DNA of 64,000 nt from Laburnicola sp. R22_1 (taxonomy: Eukaryota > Ascomycota > Dothideomycetes > Pleosporales > Didymosphaeriaceae): NCBI GenBank assembly GCA_014281115.1, contig JACONQ010000003.1:3286001-3350000 (forward strand), in the 5' to 3' direction. Each line of letters starts with the position of its first letter. The first letter of the stretch is position 1. Shown here in pieces: positions 43,310-54,202 of the stretch. The notes below the pieces were generated by a model. It was not told the DNA's origin and made no database searches. It was given only the letters and a program-made list of their open reading frames with translations. A program made the translations under genes and the position numbers.

Positions 43310-46300
43310 CTACTTCCAAATCTTCCACCCCCTCTTCTTCGGCGGCACAAAGCTCTCCACACTCTCCCCCTCACTCCCCCAAAACTCCTCCTCCCCCTCA
43401 TCCTCACTATCCGCATACCTTCCCTCCCCAAGATACCTCGCCCCGACGCCCGCTTCCCCATTATTCCGCCCCCCACTCCCAACATACGCCCCCCCAGCCG
43501 CACTCCCATTGCGCCCTCCGCTCCCAAAATACCCCCCGTCGCCCGCCGTATCGTCGCGCGCTTGCATATCGCGGCGCGAATACGGACTCTCGGGGCCGGC
43601 GCCTACGATGGCTGGGTGCGGGGGGTAGCTATCGCGCTTGGAGCGGGTGCTCGGCGTGTGCGCCAGGATGTGCGCTTCTTGCTCGAACTTGTTGTCGCGC
43701 TGTTGGTTGAGGATGCCGCCCATGCTCTTGCGGTAGACTTTCGGGTCCGGATCTGGAGGCTGGTCTTGCGCCGCTGCTCGGCCGGGTAATTGTGATGAGT
43801 GGGATGCGTTGTGGTTGAGTTGGCGGAAAGAGCGGGTGCGCACGGGGAGCGCGGCCGTCTGCGTTTGGACGTTGTTGTACGTAGGCATCGGGGCGCTGAC
43901 GTGCCGGCGTCCCGCTACGTTTTCCCACGCTGAAGCGGGCTGGGATCCAGGTGGAGGATAGGAAGGGCCCATGTCGACGCTTTGATGGCGGGTTTGCGGG
44001 ACGCTGGGTGCGCCGCGGGCGGGTGCGAGATCGGCTTCTGTGGGAGAATGAGGGTCAGCATAGCTAGGAGGAGGTTGGGATTGGGAGGAAGCGCGCTTGC
44101 GATTAGTGAAGCCGGGTACGATGACCCTTGGGCCCACTTTGTACCTTTGCCGCGCACGCTCCTCTTCATCCATCTCCTCTTCGCTACCGCTCTCGTCCGA
44201 TCCACTAGTGTGTGAGCGTCCATCATCCCCGACAATGCGACGGCGACGCGCGCCGCCGAAATTTCCAAAGACGCTGCTAATACGCGATTTGCGATGTTCT
44301 TTCTTCTCCACGCTGCCAACTTCCTCAGGGGCAGCGTAGTGCAAAGCGGGCACGATGAGGTGGTAAGGCGAGGTGATGCCGGAAGGCTCATGTTGCGATA
44401 CTTCCAAATTGAGGCAGATGTCGAGTCCGCCTTCCAGGTTAATAGGTTCGGCTGCACGCTTCATGCCCTTCCCAGCGATACTTGGGCGGCGGTAGAAGTT
44501 TGGTCGACCATCGGAGGAGTCGCGACTGAGTGAAGTTTGAGGTGCCGGAACACTATGCGAAGAGCCTGTAGGGTTTACACTGTCAACGGAGGCCCTTCTC
44601 TTGAAAAGTGAAGTGAGCGAATTGCGTCGGGAGCGCGGGCGCTCGGAACGTTCAGGCGAGAACGATGACTGGGGAACAGTCTGTCGGTCATGCGCCACGG
44701 TATTTGCAGGATTGTTGTAATATGAAATCGGGGGACCGCGCTCCTTTCCTCGCCTACCAGTCCCACTCAACCGCCGCACCATGTCCCCAGGAGCGTAATC
44801 AGACATGATTCTGGTGAGCCTTGGCCCATCCGCGCCTGGGGATCCAGCAGGCGTATCTGGGGGTGTACCGCCCGGTTGGTATGCCCGCAGACTGCACCAA
44901 TTTCGACGCTGCAGCAAGTGATGATTGTTTCTCTTCTTCCCGTCCACGTCATAAGTAAAGAGGGGGATCATGCCTTCATCCGTGTCAGCATCTAGATGAT
45001 GCACCTTGTTGCGCTTATTGATGATGTCGGCCATGATCTCCGGAGGCGGTGTGTTGACGATAGCAGAAGAAATTACATTCGGCATGTATCGATGGTCCTT
45101 GTCCTTTGGTATGTTCAACTTTTTGTTGGAGTAGAACTGACCAACAGCGGCTAGGTGGACGTCACCGCCGAGAATAGTGACCCGCACGGATTTAGTGCGA
45201 GCGATATGTTGTAGCTCGTGTACGAACCAGTTGCGCTCGTCTTTGTGATGCTTCGCCGTCCAGTGGTCGTCAAGGTCGTCCAAGATCTCCACCCCTCCGT
45301 CGAACTTATTGACAAAATTGCCGAGGAGTCCCATGCGACCCAGTGCTTTGATGGGGTCCATGAACTTGCTAGTTAATACGTTCTCGAGAAAATTTAGTCT
45401 TGGGTATGCGATCGGTACACCAAGCAACACAATCAAGTGCTTCGTCTCACCTTGGACGATCTCTGCTTCTAGACGATCGAAGACGTTGTCGTATGAATCC
45501 TCACTGAGGATCTCATCTCGCTGACGTTCGGTACGACAATCCACCCCGAGGAATGCGACCTCCCTCCCAAGTTGTAAGAAGACGCTGCGTGATTGTTCCT
45601 TGATATAGGGCCCAGGGTGAGCACCGAGAACCCAGGAGGGCTCTGTCGTGGTTGTTTCGGCGGGAATAGATTGGTGCTGAAACAAGAGATAATACTTGAA
45701 GGCGACGGCTCCGAGTCCAGTAAAGACAGGCGTCTCCATGAAATGATGAGGGTATGATCCGTATCCCTGACATGGTTAGTATCGTAGCAACTACAACAGC
45801 CCGCAAGGAAACTTACGTCAATAATGTCGTGGTCGTCCCAGATGTTGACCATGGGAATTTGCGAGTTCGCCATCCCAAACAGGCCTTGGGAAAACCACAT
45901 TGAGTACCGGTCCAAGTAGAATTGCTCCAGCTCGTTCTGCAGAGCCTCCGAGAATGGCGTCCTGTGTTTCTGCCAGAGATTGTTGCTCTCGACCCACTGC
46001 TTGAACAATTTTGTATCGTGCATCGCGGCATCATTGTAAATCTGATCGCCTCCGCCAATCATGACGTGGAATGGGCGAGTCTGGTGGTTGTTCAGAACGT
46101 CCCGCCACATGGGATCCGGGCCGCAGAAGTCGTTCGAATCTACGGTCAACGAGAATCCATTACAACTGTGAAACATGATGTTCATCGTCTCGCCTTTGGC
46201 AGGGACCCAGAATCCGATCGCAGGCCCGCGGTTAATTTTATACGCGATGCGCGCTTGTACCGGGCCGAGCTCGACTTCAAGGTTGAAACGCCAGAAAGTC

Positions 46301-48585
46301 ACACCTCGTTCGGCATGAAGCCTAACGGCAGGAATCTCCTTCACTTTGCCTACTTTTTCTCCGTCCCTCTTCTTAATGCGGGACGACTTCTGGGCACCAG
46401 GATTGTGAGGACTGTATGAACTTCGGAGTTCGGAGAAGAGACCGTTTTCGTCCTCTACGCGAGATAGATCTTGGTCTTTGGGAATCTCATCGACGGCTTT
46501 GGCGTAAAGCGTTTTCCCCGTCCGAGACAGCTTTACCTGGCCTTCCAATGGGTCGACGTAGTCGTCATTCAGGTTGTCGGGATCCACATTGTCAGGTGGA
46601 TGGGGGAGTAGATCCATGGGTTGCTTGAACAGGCGCAGCGTAGGCGGTTTCTGGTATGAAGATTGGTCATCGATGGTCACGATCATGACGCTACCACGCC
46701 AGATTTCCCGGCTCTTGCCTGTCTTGCTCTTGTCTCGGCGAAGCCCGGTGTAGCGGAGAAGCGGTCCACATTTGAGATACAAAGGCGGATTGAATGTGGT
46801 CTGGGTCGTGGGAGGATCTACATAACCATCATAGGACGGTTCTGCATAGCTGCCCGAGCGCCGCCGACGCGTCGAGGTACTCTCCTCCCACCAAGCTTTG
46901 TTCCCGCTCAAGCTGTTGGACCTCTGGGGAGCATCAAGATCCAGATCATCCTCCAGCAGTGTACCGATTGCACCGTTTTTCCATTCGTCGAGCATCAGTG
47001 GTGGGACATATTTTCTATCTTGATCTTGGTGTGGCGAGAACACATCCCCGGTACTGTGATTGCGGGCTGCCAGTGACTGCGCTGAGCGCGCATCAATGTC
47101 GGAATCTGCAAAACTAACATTCCGCTGTTGGGCTGTGGGCGAGCCAGGAGGCTGGAGTTGGTCGACTCTATCTGTGGTATTCTTTTGGTCAATCCGCTGC
47201 TGTAGCATCTCCATTTGCGCCGCGGCTATCCCGCGGCTATCTCTTTTCCTCTCATTGTTGGCCGTGTCTTTCGGCGTCGGGGGCAAGTCTTTGGACAGTT
47301 TTCTACTGTCATATCGAGCGACGCCGGCGCCCGCGTGTCGCGATGCATTTGGGGGATCTTCAACTCCATAGAGGCCCAGACCAGCAGGTGCAAGGACCGG
47401 CTTGCGCTCCACCTTTTGTACCGGTCTGCCGGCCAGGTCCAGATTCATAGCAGGCCCTGATCGATCTCGGAAACTGCCTGTTCCTCTTGCCACACCGACC
47501 GGATCTTTGCCCTGAAGACTAGACGTGCGCGCTACAGTGGCGTCTGCGTTATTCGAAGCATGCCGCTGATTTTGGGAGCCTGAAGGGAGGCCTTGGGCGT
47601 TGGGCTGGGGTGGTAATCGGTTCGGGCCGGTTCGCACCCCGCCCGCCGATGGATCCCATGGCTCGGTCAAATCGAGCTCGTATCCATCGTCGGACTCGCT
47701 TATGTCATCTCTCAGGGGTTTTGGAGGTTTCTGAGCCGGCATGGAAACTTGGCGCCTAGTGCTCGCTGTGCGGGTGGGAGCCTGCTCTAGACCAGTCGTC
47801 GGTCCAGACACGTTGCGCTGCTGCTTCGCTGCTGCCTCCCGAGTGCGGCGAGCGCGCATCTCGGCCTCTGCTTTCTCTTGCGCCGCCAGCTCAATCTCCA
47901 GTATCCTCGCCCTTCTCTCCTCTTTGCTTATGTCATCCAGCTTCCCTTCGAGCTTCTGTAGGGGAGATCTGTCCGATATGGAGGGCTTGCGACCGGGCGC
48001 GGGTCTCGGAGCGGGACCCTCGCCGGACCCTGAGAGTGGCTGCACGGGCGAATATGGCGGCGAGCGCAGCTGCTGTAGCCGCTCGGCAGGTATCGTGGTG
48101 ATGTTCGGCTGCTGTCGGCTCGTATTCATCTGTATGGTCGGATCTCGGGCACGGCCAGAATGGGAGCGAGTGGGCACCCGCGAGCTGCTTTTGGGCGCAT
48201 AGGGATCCTTATACGACACGGGGGGAGGTGCTCGAGGCGCGTCTGGGGCAGCAGGCAGTGGCTCGACCGAGGCGCCGGTGGTCGGGGGCGGTATCTGCTG
48301 GCTCTGTCTCCGACGATGCGACGAGGTGCGCGATGGGCCATTGGCACCCGACGAGGCGGCTACGGGTCGTGCTGAGTTGCTGGCGACCGTGTTGGACGAT
48401 GCTGGCGGTGCTGGTGCTGGTGCTGGTGCCGACGCCGGCGCATGCGTGACCATGGGCTGCGCATCAATGGGACGCCGGTAGCTGGCGCCCTTCTTCGAGT
48501 AGCCATCCGGCAGTGGCTGCTGGGCGGCAGCGGTTGCATGCGCGGAGTAGCCATTGCTGCCGCGGTTGTCCATGCTGGCTCGCAC
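43310..48585 (-). CDS. Large PhoD-like phosphatase
   Basis: Two exons (48585-45817 and 45766-43310) joined by a 50-bp intron (GTAAGT donor, ACTAAC branch) give about 1741 residues. The first ~570 residues are disordered (Pro, Ser, Arg, Gln). Next comes a conserved N-terminal block (LYLKCGPLLRYTGLRRD). The PhoD-like metallophosphatase domain follows from about 810 to 1150. It holds the metal-binding motifs GGGDQIYNDAA, VNIWDDHDIID (the intron falls right after it, before GYGSYPHHF) and LGGDVHLAAVG. A long disordered tail, low-complexity and rich in Arg, Ser and Gly, closes the protein with an acidic patch and KKRGWKIWK. PhoD enzymes hydrolyse phosphate mono- or diesters using Fe/Ca. This large fungal form has no signal peptide and is probably intracellular. 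It is divergent from the kexin gene. Confidence 0.9.
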
Positions 48586-49491
48586 TCATGCGCACGGCCA
48601 GGTCCAGAGGTGGTGTAATTCAGCGAGGACGGCACTGCCTTCAATGTTCGTATGTACAAGAGAGCATGCGGCTTCCCTCCAATTAGCTATGAGCTGGAAA
48701 GCAGACGGAGGCGCGGGAGCGGTGTGTGCGACGCGATGCTGCAGAAGGCTGCAGGCGGTGGACGGCTAGACAAGGGAAAACGCACAAAGCTACAAAATCA
48801 ATTGCGCATCAAAAGGAAGACGGCTATGTACATGCAGGCGAAGGAGAGAGCAAGGAGAGAGCCGCTGGGCTGATAGCTGGCTGCGACAACGCATCGCTGC
48901 CAGAAAGATGGAGGCGGAGCGAGTGGCTGGAGTCCATCGCACCTGCCTTTCCCGAGCGGGCTTAGTCGCTCTTTCCTCGGGGCCATCGCGCCTGCCCAGA
49001 GCGGGCTTAGTCGCTCTTTCCTCGGGGCCATCGCGCCTGCCCAGAGCGGGCTTAGTCGCTCTTTCCTCTGGGCCACGGCGCCTGCGCACTCACGCTTGGA
49101 GCGTCGCAGCCCTCAATAGCGCCACGCTGCAGCTCTTTCACCACGTCGACGTCTACTAGAACACACTGCACACGCCGGGCGCGCGCTTCTACCTACACCA
49201 CACTCCACCCCACTTTTGCATTTCTACGCCGGCTGCTGCACCCCCCACCTGCGACGCGCCGCACTGCGCACCCATGCAGCCGCTTGTGCTGTAGTCATTC
49301 CCGATCTCTCGCCCCCTCGACTTCCGTCTCTCCCACACCCTACCAGCGAGGACACCGTCGCTCGTTTGAGGACCTGCCCTCATTTTTCCATCACCTCCCG
49401 CACTGCTCACTGTACATACTCGGTCTGGCTGCCTACCTCGACAGCGAACCTATCTTCTCGGAGCCGTCTTCCAACGGCAGCCGCAACCGCC
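48586..49491. promoter_or_regulatory. Shared divergent promoter region, PhoD-like and kexin genes
   Basis: The two genes point away from each other over about 906 bp, so their regulation may be coupled. The region contains a 45-bp tandem repeat (48954-49087) and pyrimidine-rich stretches close to the kexin ATG (49185-49340), which are common near fungal transcription starts. The frame open upstream of the kexin ATG is probably untranslated leader. Confidence 0.5.
48954..49087. repeat. 45-bp tandem repeat, three copies
   Basis: The unit gagcgggcttagtcgctctt plus 25 more bases (ending cgcgcctgccca) occurs at 48954-48998, 48999-49043 and, with a few changes near its end, 49044-49087. A partial related copy (ccatcgcacctgcc) precedes it. 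It sits in the divergent promoter. Confidence 0.9.
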
Positions 49492-52029
49492 ATGCGCATC
49501 TTCGGCATCTTGGGCCTGCTTTCCGCGGCGACGCTGGCGTCGACAGCCCGTCTTCCCCCGCGAAACTACTCGACCCACGACTACTATGCCATCCACATCA
49601 CATCGGCGACGTCCCCGGCGGAGCTGGCCGCGCAGCTGGGGCTGACCTACGACGGCCCCTTTCCCGCCCTCGAGGGCCACCACGTCTTCAAGGCACCAAA
49701 GCACGAGAACGACATAGTGGACGATGCCGTGCAGGAGCTCAAGCGGCGGCGGCGGAAGCGAGAGGTTGGCATGGAATACCACGTCCTCGACAGCGTCCGC
49801 TTCACCCAGAAGCAGAAGCTCAAGCCCAGGCACTGGAAACGCAGCATAATACCCGCCCAGTTGGATGCGAGGGCCAAGCAGAGCAATGCTATCAAGGCTC
49901 AGCGCAAGATTGCAAGCACCCTTCAAATCAGGGATCCCATCTTCGAAGAACAGTGGCATCTCTTCAATGTGGTCACACCCGGCAACGACATCAATGTTAC
50001 CGATGTCTGGATGCAGGGCATTACCGGCAAGAATGTCACGTCATGCATCGTCGATGATGGCCTCGACATGGACAGCGACGATTTGAGAGACAACTTCTTC
50101 GCCGAGGGGTCCTACGACTTCAACGATCACGAAGACCTCCCCAAACCCAAACTCTCCGACGACCACCACGGTACGCGATGCGCAGGCGAAGTTGCTGCTG
50201 GAAAGAATAATGCTTGCGGCGTTGGCTTGGCCTACGATTCTAGAATCTCGGGCGTGCGTATCCTCTCTGGAGACATTACCGATCTGGACGAGTCCTTCGC
50301 CATCAACTACGAACTGCAAAAAAACGACATCTACTCCTGCTCGTGGGGCCCACCCGACGATGGCCGGACTATGCAAGCTCCCGGCGTCCTTATCGAGAAG
50401 GCCATGGTCACAGCAATCCAGGAAGGCCGCGGTGGCAAGGGCTCCATCTACGTCTTCGCAGCAGGCAACGGGGCCGCGAGCGGCGACAACTGCAACTTCG
50501 ACGGCTACACCAACAGCATTTACAGCATTACCGTCGGCGCTATTGATAAGAACAATCTACATCCATATTACTCTGAGGCCTGCTCTGCGCAACTCATAGT
50601 AACTTACAGCAGCGGCAGCGGCGATGCTATCCATACGACCGATGTTGGTGCAAACGAGTGCACCGCCAACCATGGAGGCACATCTGCTGCCGGCCCTATT
50701 GCAGTAGGTGTCTTCGCTCTTGTCTTGCAAGCTCGTCCAGAACTCTCTTGGCGCGATCTGCAATGGCTCTCCGTCATGACCGCTGTTCCCTTTGACCAAC
50801 CCAGCGACTGGACCCCGACACCCGGTACGGGCCGCTCATTCAGCCACCAATTCGGCTATGGCAAGCTTGATGCATGGGCCATTGTAGAGGCGGCCAAGAC
50901 CTGGGAATTGGTCAAACCCCAAGCCTGGTTCTATTCGCCATGGATGCACGTCAAGAAGCCCATTCCCGAAGGCGACAGGGGCCTCGCCAGTGTCTTCGAG
51001 GTGACGGACAAAATGCTCAAGGACGCCAACTTTGAACGCCTCGAGCACATTACCTTGACCATGAACATCGAGCACTTGCGTCGTGGTGACCTCAGTGTCG
51101 AACTGATAAGTCCACAAGGAATGACCAGTCATCTTTCCACTGCTCGCCCCGACGATGACGCACCTTACGGCTATGTCGATTGGACGTTTATGAGCGTGGC
51201 TCACTTTGGCGAGAAGGGCGTAGGCAAATGGACGGTTATTGTCAAAGACACTGTCAAGAACGATAAGATCGGCACCTTTACCGACTGGAGACTCCGTCTT
51301 TGGGGCGAGTGCATTGACGCGGCGAAGCAGAAGCTCCGGCCCATGCCTACCGCGCATGACGACGACGATCACGATGTGATAGACGACCACCCAGCTCACA
51401 CCACATCGATAGTTGTTCCTTCTGGTACTACGACTGCCTCTGTCAATCCTTCAGACATGCCCACTCGTCCCGTGAACCAGAAGCCTTCTAGCAAACCAAC
51501 TAACACGGAGCAGGCCACAGTCTCTCCAGCTCCCACTAGTGCAAACTCACCGTCCTCTTCGCCTAGTGCTTCTGCGACGGCCTCGCCTGAAAATTTCCTT
51601 CCGTCACCCTTCCCTACCTTTGGTGTATCTAAAATGACACAAATCTGGATCTATGGAAGCATTGGACTGATCCTTGTCTTTTGCGCCAGTCTAGCTACCT
51701 ACCTCTTTCTTGCGCGGCGGAAGCGACTGCAGTCGAGCCGTGACAGCTACGAATTTGAAGTGCTGGATGATGTGGAAGACGATGAGGGTGCACGGATGCT
51801 CAGCGGGGGTGCGGCTGGTGGCAAGGGCAGGAGAGCAAAGCGAGGTGGTGAGCTTTATGATGCATTTGCGGGAGAAAGCGATGAGGATCTTTTGAGTGAG
51901 AGCGAAGACGGCGATGCGCCCTATCGGGATCACGACGCCAGTCCTTATGATGAGAAAGCGCACATGGCGGAGGAGAGTGATGCTGGCGGCAGCAGCGCGA
52001 GCGGGAGTTCTGGCGGGAAAAAGCAGTAG
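49492..52029 (+). CDS. kexB: Kexin, KEX2-type proprotein convertase
   Basis: From ATG 49492 the product is 845 residues, close to yeast Kex2 and Aspergillus KexB. The upstream open extension lacks a plausible leader, while this start gives a signal peptide (MRIFGILGLLSAATLASTA). A propeptide ends at Lys-Arg 116-117 (LKPRHWKR). The subtilisin-like domain carries the triad Asp188 (CIVDDGLD), His226 (DDHHGTRCAGE) and Ser398 (NHGGTSAAGP), with oxyanion Asn326 (FAAGNGA). A P/homoB domain follows (about 485-615: HVKKPIPEGD to WRLRLWGEC). Then come a Ser/Thr/Pro stalk, one membrane helix (IWIYGSIGLILVFCASLATY) and an acidic cytosolic tail. It cleaves after KR/RR in the late Golgi, maturing secreted enzymes and pheromone. 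All key residues are present and no intron is needed. Confidence 0.95.
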   Translation: MRIFGILGLLSAATLASTARLPPRNYSTHDYYAIHITSATSPAELAAQLGLTYDGPFPALEGHHVFKAPKHENDIVDDAVQELKRRRRKREVGMEYHVLDSVRFTQKQKLKPRHWKRSIIPAQLDARAKQSNAIKAQRKIASTLQIRDPIFEEQWHLFNVVTPGNDINVTDVWMQGITGKNVTSCIVDDGLDMDSDDLRDNFFAEGSYDFNDHEDLPKPKLSDDHHGTRCAGEVAAGKNNACGVGLAYDSRISGVRILSGDITDLDESFAINYELQKNDIYSCSWGPPDDGRTMQAPGVLIEKAMVTAIQEGRGGKGSIYVFAAGNGAASGDNCNFDGYTNSIYSITVGAIDKNNLHPYYSEACSAQLIVTYSSGSGDAIHTTDVGANECTANHGGTSAAGPIAVGVFALVLQARPELSWRDLQWLSVMTAVPFDQPSDWTPTPGTGRSFSHQFGYGKLDAWAIVEAAKTWELVKPQAWFYSPWMHVKKPIPEGDRGLASVFEVTDKMLKDANFERLEHITLTMNIEHLRRGDLSVELISPQGMTSHLSTARPDDDAPYGYVDWTFMSVAHFGEKGVGKWTVIVKDTVKNDKIGTFTDWRLRLWGECIDAAKQKLRPMPTAHDDDDHDVIDDHPAHTTSIVVPSGTTTASVNPSDMPTRPVNQKPSSKPTNTEQATVSPAPTSANSPSSSPSASATASPENFLPSPFPTFGVSKMTQIWIYGSIGLILVFCASLATYLFLARRKRLQSSRDSYEFEVLDDVEDDEGARMLSGGAAGGKGRRAKRGGELYDAFAGESDEDLLSESEDGDAPYRDHDASPYDEKAHMAEESDAGGSSASGSSGGKKQ

Positions 52030-52615
52030 GAGGCGTTTCCGTTGTATAGCTATCATTGGGAGGCGTTCACTAGAGATTCTTGAATTCACGTTTTATTGTT
52101 CACTTTTAAGTTTTTCCAAAGCAGTGCTCTGTGATCAAGAAGACTTCGCGTACGTTGGGTACACGGTATAACGCTGTTATGGAAAGCTATGAGGGTGCTG
52201 AAGAACTCAGTGAATCAAGTAAAGCAATGAGACTGGTTTGGCGACGTTGTCGTCTCGAAAGCTGGGGGGGGGGGACGTCGGTGAAACTTTGACGCGCTCC
52301 GGTCCCGGGCTTGGCATGCGCATGACGTGACGTCACGTGTGCGCTGTAATGCAATGAAAAAACGCAGTAATTGAACGCAGTGGGGGGCCACTTGAAAATC
52401 GAATGCGTGGAGGCAGTTTATAACTCTTGCCCAGGAGGGGCAGTGCTCTGTTGATGATGCTCTGTGCTCACATGCACTCCCTGTTCCTGGCCGCGGGCGC
52501 GCCGCCAGGCGGTGACGCTAGCGCGGCAGAAAAAGTTCAGGTCCCACTGTGCGAACACTCTCGACGACCACTTTGCGCCAGCGGCCACGCCCGGAACTTA
52601 CTTGTCAACGAAGCC
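52030..52615. promoter_or_regulatory. Spacer between kexin and RCL1 with regulatory motifs
   Basis: It includes the kexin 3' end, a guanine run at about 52265-52274, and a CRE-like palindrome at 52325-52338, about 280 bp before the RCL1 ATG. The open frame upstream of the RCL1 ATG (from 52427) does not resemble the RCL1 family and is taken as leader. Confidence 0.45.
52325..52338. promoter_or_regulatory. CRE/bZIP-type palindrome upstream of RCL1
   Basis: ACGTGACGTCACGT is a perfect palindrome with the core TGACGTCA (52328-52335), the consensus for ATF/CREB-type bZIP factors, overlapped by CACGTG on the right. Position and symmetry suggest a regulatory site for RCL1, but function is inferred. 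Confidence 0.5.
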
Positions 52616-53833
52616 ATGGCCGACGAAACTGTACAAGCTCTTCTTCAATTCGAGGGCCACCGCCATCTCACGACGCGCCTCCTCCTCTCCACCCTCACCG
52701 GCCGGCCGATTCGCATATCGAAAATTCGCCCCTCGTCTACCCGCCCCGGTCTTACGCCGTACGAGACGAACTTCATCCGTCTCCTAGACTCGATCACCAA
52801 TGGCGCTCAGATCCAGTTCTCGATGACGGGCACGACGTTGGTGTACCGGCCCGGTCTTATAACGGGCAGCGTGGAGGGCCTAGGCGCTATGGGCGGAGTG
52901 ATCCGGCACGAGATTCCGCGCGAATGCAGCAGGAGAGGGGCTAGCTGGTGGCTGATACCCCTGGCGCTGCTTGCGCCGTTCTCGAAGGGGAACGTGAATG
53001 TCGTGCTGCATGGCGAAGGGTGCGTGACGAGCAGTACGGGCTCGGGCGATGTGAGCGTGGACACGGTGCGCACGGGTATACTTCCGCTGTACAAGAGCTT
53101 TGGGATCGAGAGGAACATCGAGCTGAGGGTGCTGCGGCGCAGTTGCGCGCCGGTGGCGGGGAAGAGTGCGGGCGGGGAAGTGCAGCTGGTGTTTGGGCAC
53201 CAGGTGCGGTTGCCGAAGACGCTGCATGTGATGAATAAGGGGCGGGTGAAGAAGATACGGGGGGTGGCGTATGCGGTTGGGGTTAGTGGGTCGAATAATG
53301 CGCGCATGATTGAGACGGCGAGGGGGGTGCTGAATAAGTTTGTCCCGGATACGTATATCTTCTCGGATGTGTCGAAAGCGCCGCTTGTGCCTTCGGCTTC
53401 GAAAGCGGATCCGAATGGAAAGACTAAAGGGGCGGTGGGCTTTGGGCTCTCGCTTGTTGCGGAGTCGTCGACGAATTGTCTGTATTCGGCGGATATTGCT
53501 TCGCCGCCGCAAGGCGGGGTCACGCCGGAGGATCTGGGCAAGCAGTGCGCGTATCAGCTGCTGGAGAAGATTAGTCAGGGCGGATGTGTGGAGGTGACGG
53601 CTGTGCAGACTGTGCTCTTGTTGATGGCGATGGGGAGTGAGGATGTTGGGAGGGTGTGTCTTGGACGAGACGTTCTGGGGACAGAGGAGGTGGTGCAGCT
53701 GGGGAGGGACGTCAAATCGTTCACTGGGGCTACATGGGGGCTTAGAAGCAAAGGGACGGAAGATGCGGAAGATGAGATTGTGGTCAGTGTTGTGGGGAGG
53801 GGTGTTGGGAACGTGGGGAGGAAGGTTGCTTGA
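52616..53833 (+). CDS. RCL1: RCL1, RNA 3'-terminal phosphate cyclase-like protein
   Basis: From ATG 52616 (MADETVQALLQFEGHRHLTT) the product is 405 residues, near the usual RCL1 size. Family blocks include GRPIRISKIRPSSTRPGLTP, YETNFIRLLDSITNG, WWLIPLALLAPFSK and VDTVRTGILPLYKSFGI. The C-terminal region SFTGATWGLRS lacks the catalytic His motif of true RtcA cyclases. That points to the Rcl1 branch, which binds U3 snoRNP with Bms1 and is required for 18S rRNA processing in the nucleolus. The insertion with TKGAVGFGLSLVAESST is normal for the family. Codon wobble switches from C-rich to G-rich near 52840. An upstream in-frame extension is rejected as leader. Confidence 0.92.
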   Translation: MADETVQALLQFEGHRHLTTRLLLSTLTGRPIRISKIRPSSTRPGLTPYETNFIRLLDSITNGAQIQFSMTGTTLVYRPGLITGSVEGLGAMGGVIRHEIPRECSRRGASWWLIPLALLAPFSKGNVNVVLHGEGCVTSSTGSGDVSVDTVRTGILPLYKSFGIERNIELRVLRRSCAPVAGKSAGGEVQLVFGHQVRLPKTLHVMNKGRVKKIRGVAYAVGVSGSNNARMIETARGVLNKFVPDTYIFSDVSKAPLVPSASKADPNGKTKGAVGFGLSLVAESSTNCLYSADIASPPQGGVTPEDLGKQCAYQLLEKISQGGCVEVTAVQTVLLLMAMGSEDVGRVCLGRDVLGTEEVVQLGRDVKSFTGATWGLRSKGTEDAEDEIVVSVVGRGVGNVGRKVA

Positions 53834-54202
53834 GTGGTGCATGCACGTTTCTAGAAGAGTGGAGTGAAGATTTACATGATACCCTACATTAACGACATGC
53901 TTGAATTGTTTCCCACATCTTTCTGCTTTCACGTTTTGGTCGTTACGCCAGACCTCCCGCGTGTTTCCTGTTGTGTTACGTTTCCCCGATCTCCCCGGCC
54001 GCGTGCATTGCATGAACGCCTGCACGCCGCGGCGCCCTGCATGGACTCGAGCACGCGCACGGACGCCTCGCGCCGCGGGAAGTCGCGTCCCACCACGCGC
54101 ACGCGCACTCCGTCAGCCATTGCCCTCAACTACGCGTTTCTACCGCTGTTATCCCAACGCTATCTTCCCCGCGAATGACTTCCCCATTTCGACACCGAAA
54201 AT
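53834..54202. other. Spacer between RCL1 and the RTC4-like gene
   Basis: This carries the RCL1 terminator and RTC4-like promoter. An overlapping 104-139-codon forward frame (53864-54320) is Arg/Thr/Cys-rich with no motif and is not supported. Confidence 0.35.

Noticed and set aside
43982..44533. Forward open frames opposite the PhoD-like tail
   Set aside because: They are antisense to the disordered tail of the phosphatase and have no independent support.
49216..49491. 92-residue N-terminal extension of kexin
   Set aside because: It lacks a signal peptide, and the ATG at 49492 gives a proper signal peptide and family-typical length.
52427..52615. 63-residue N-terminal extension of RCL1
   Set aside because: It does not resemble the RCL1 family, and the ATG at 52616 gives the normal start MADE.
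52880..54025. 381-codon reverse-strand open frame
   Set aside because: It lies antisense to RCL1, and its translation is a His/Arg/Pro-rich low-complexity product of the GC-rich wobble on the sense strand. It is a shadow frame.
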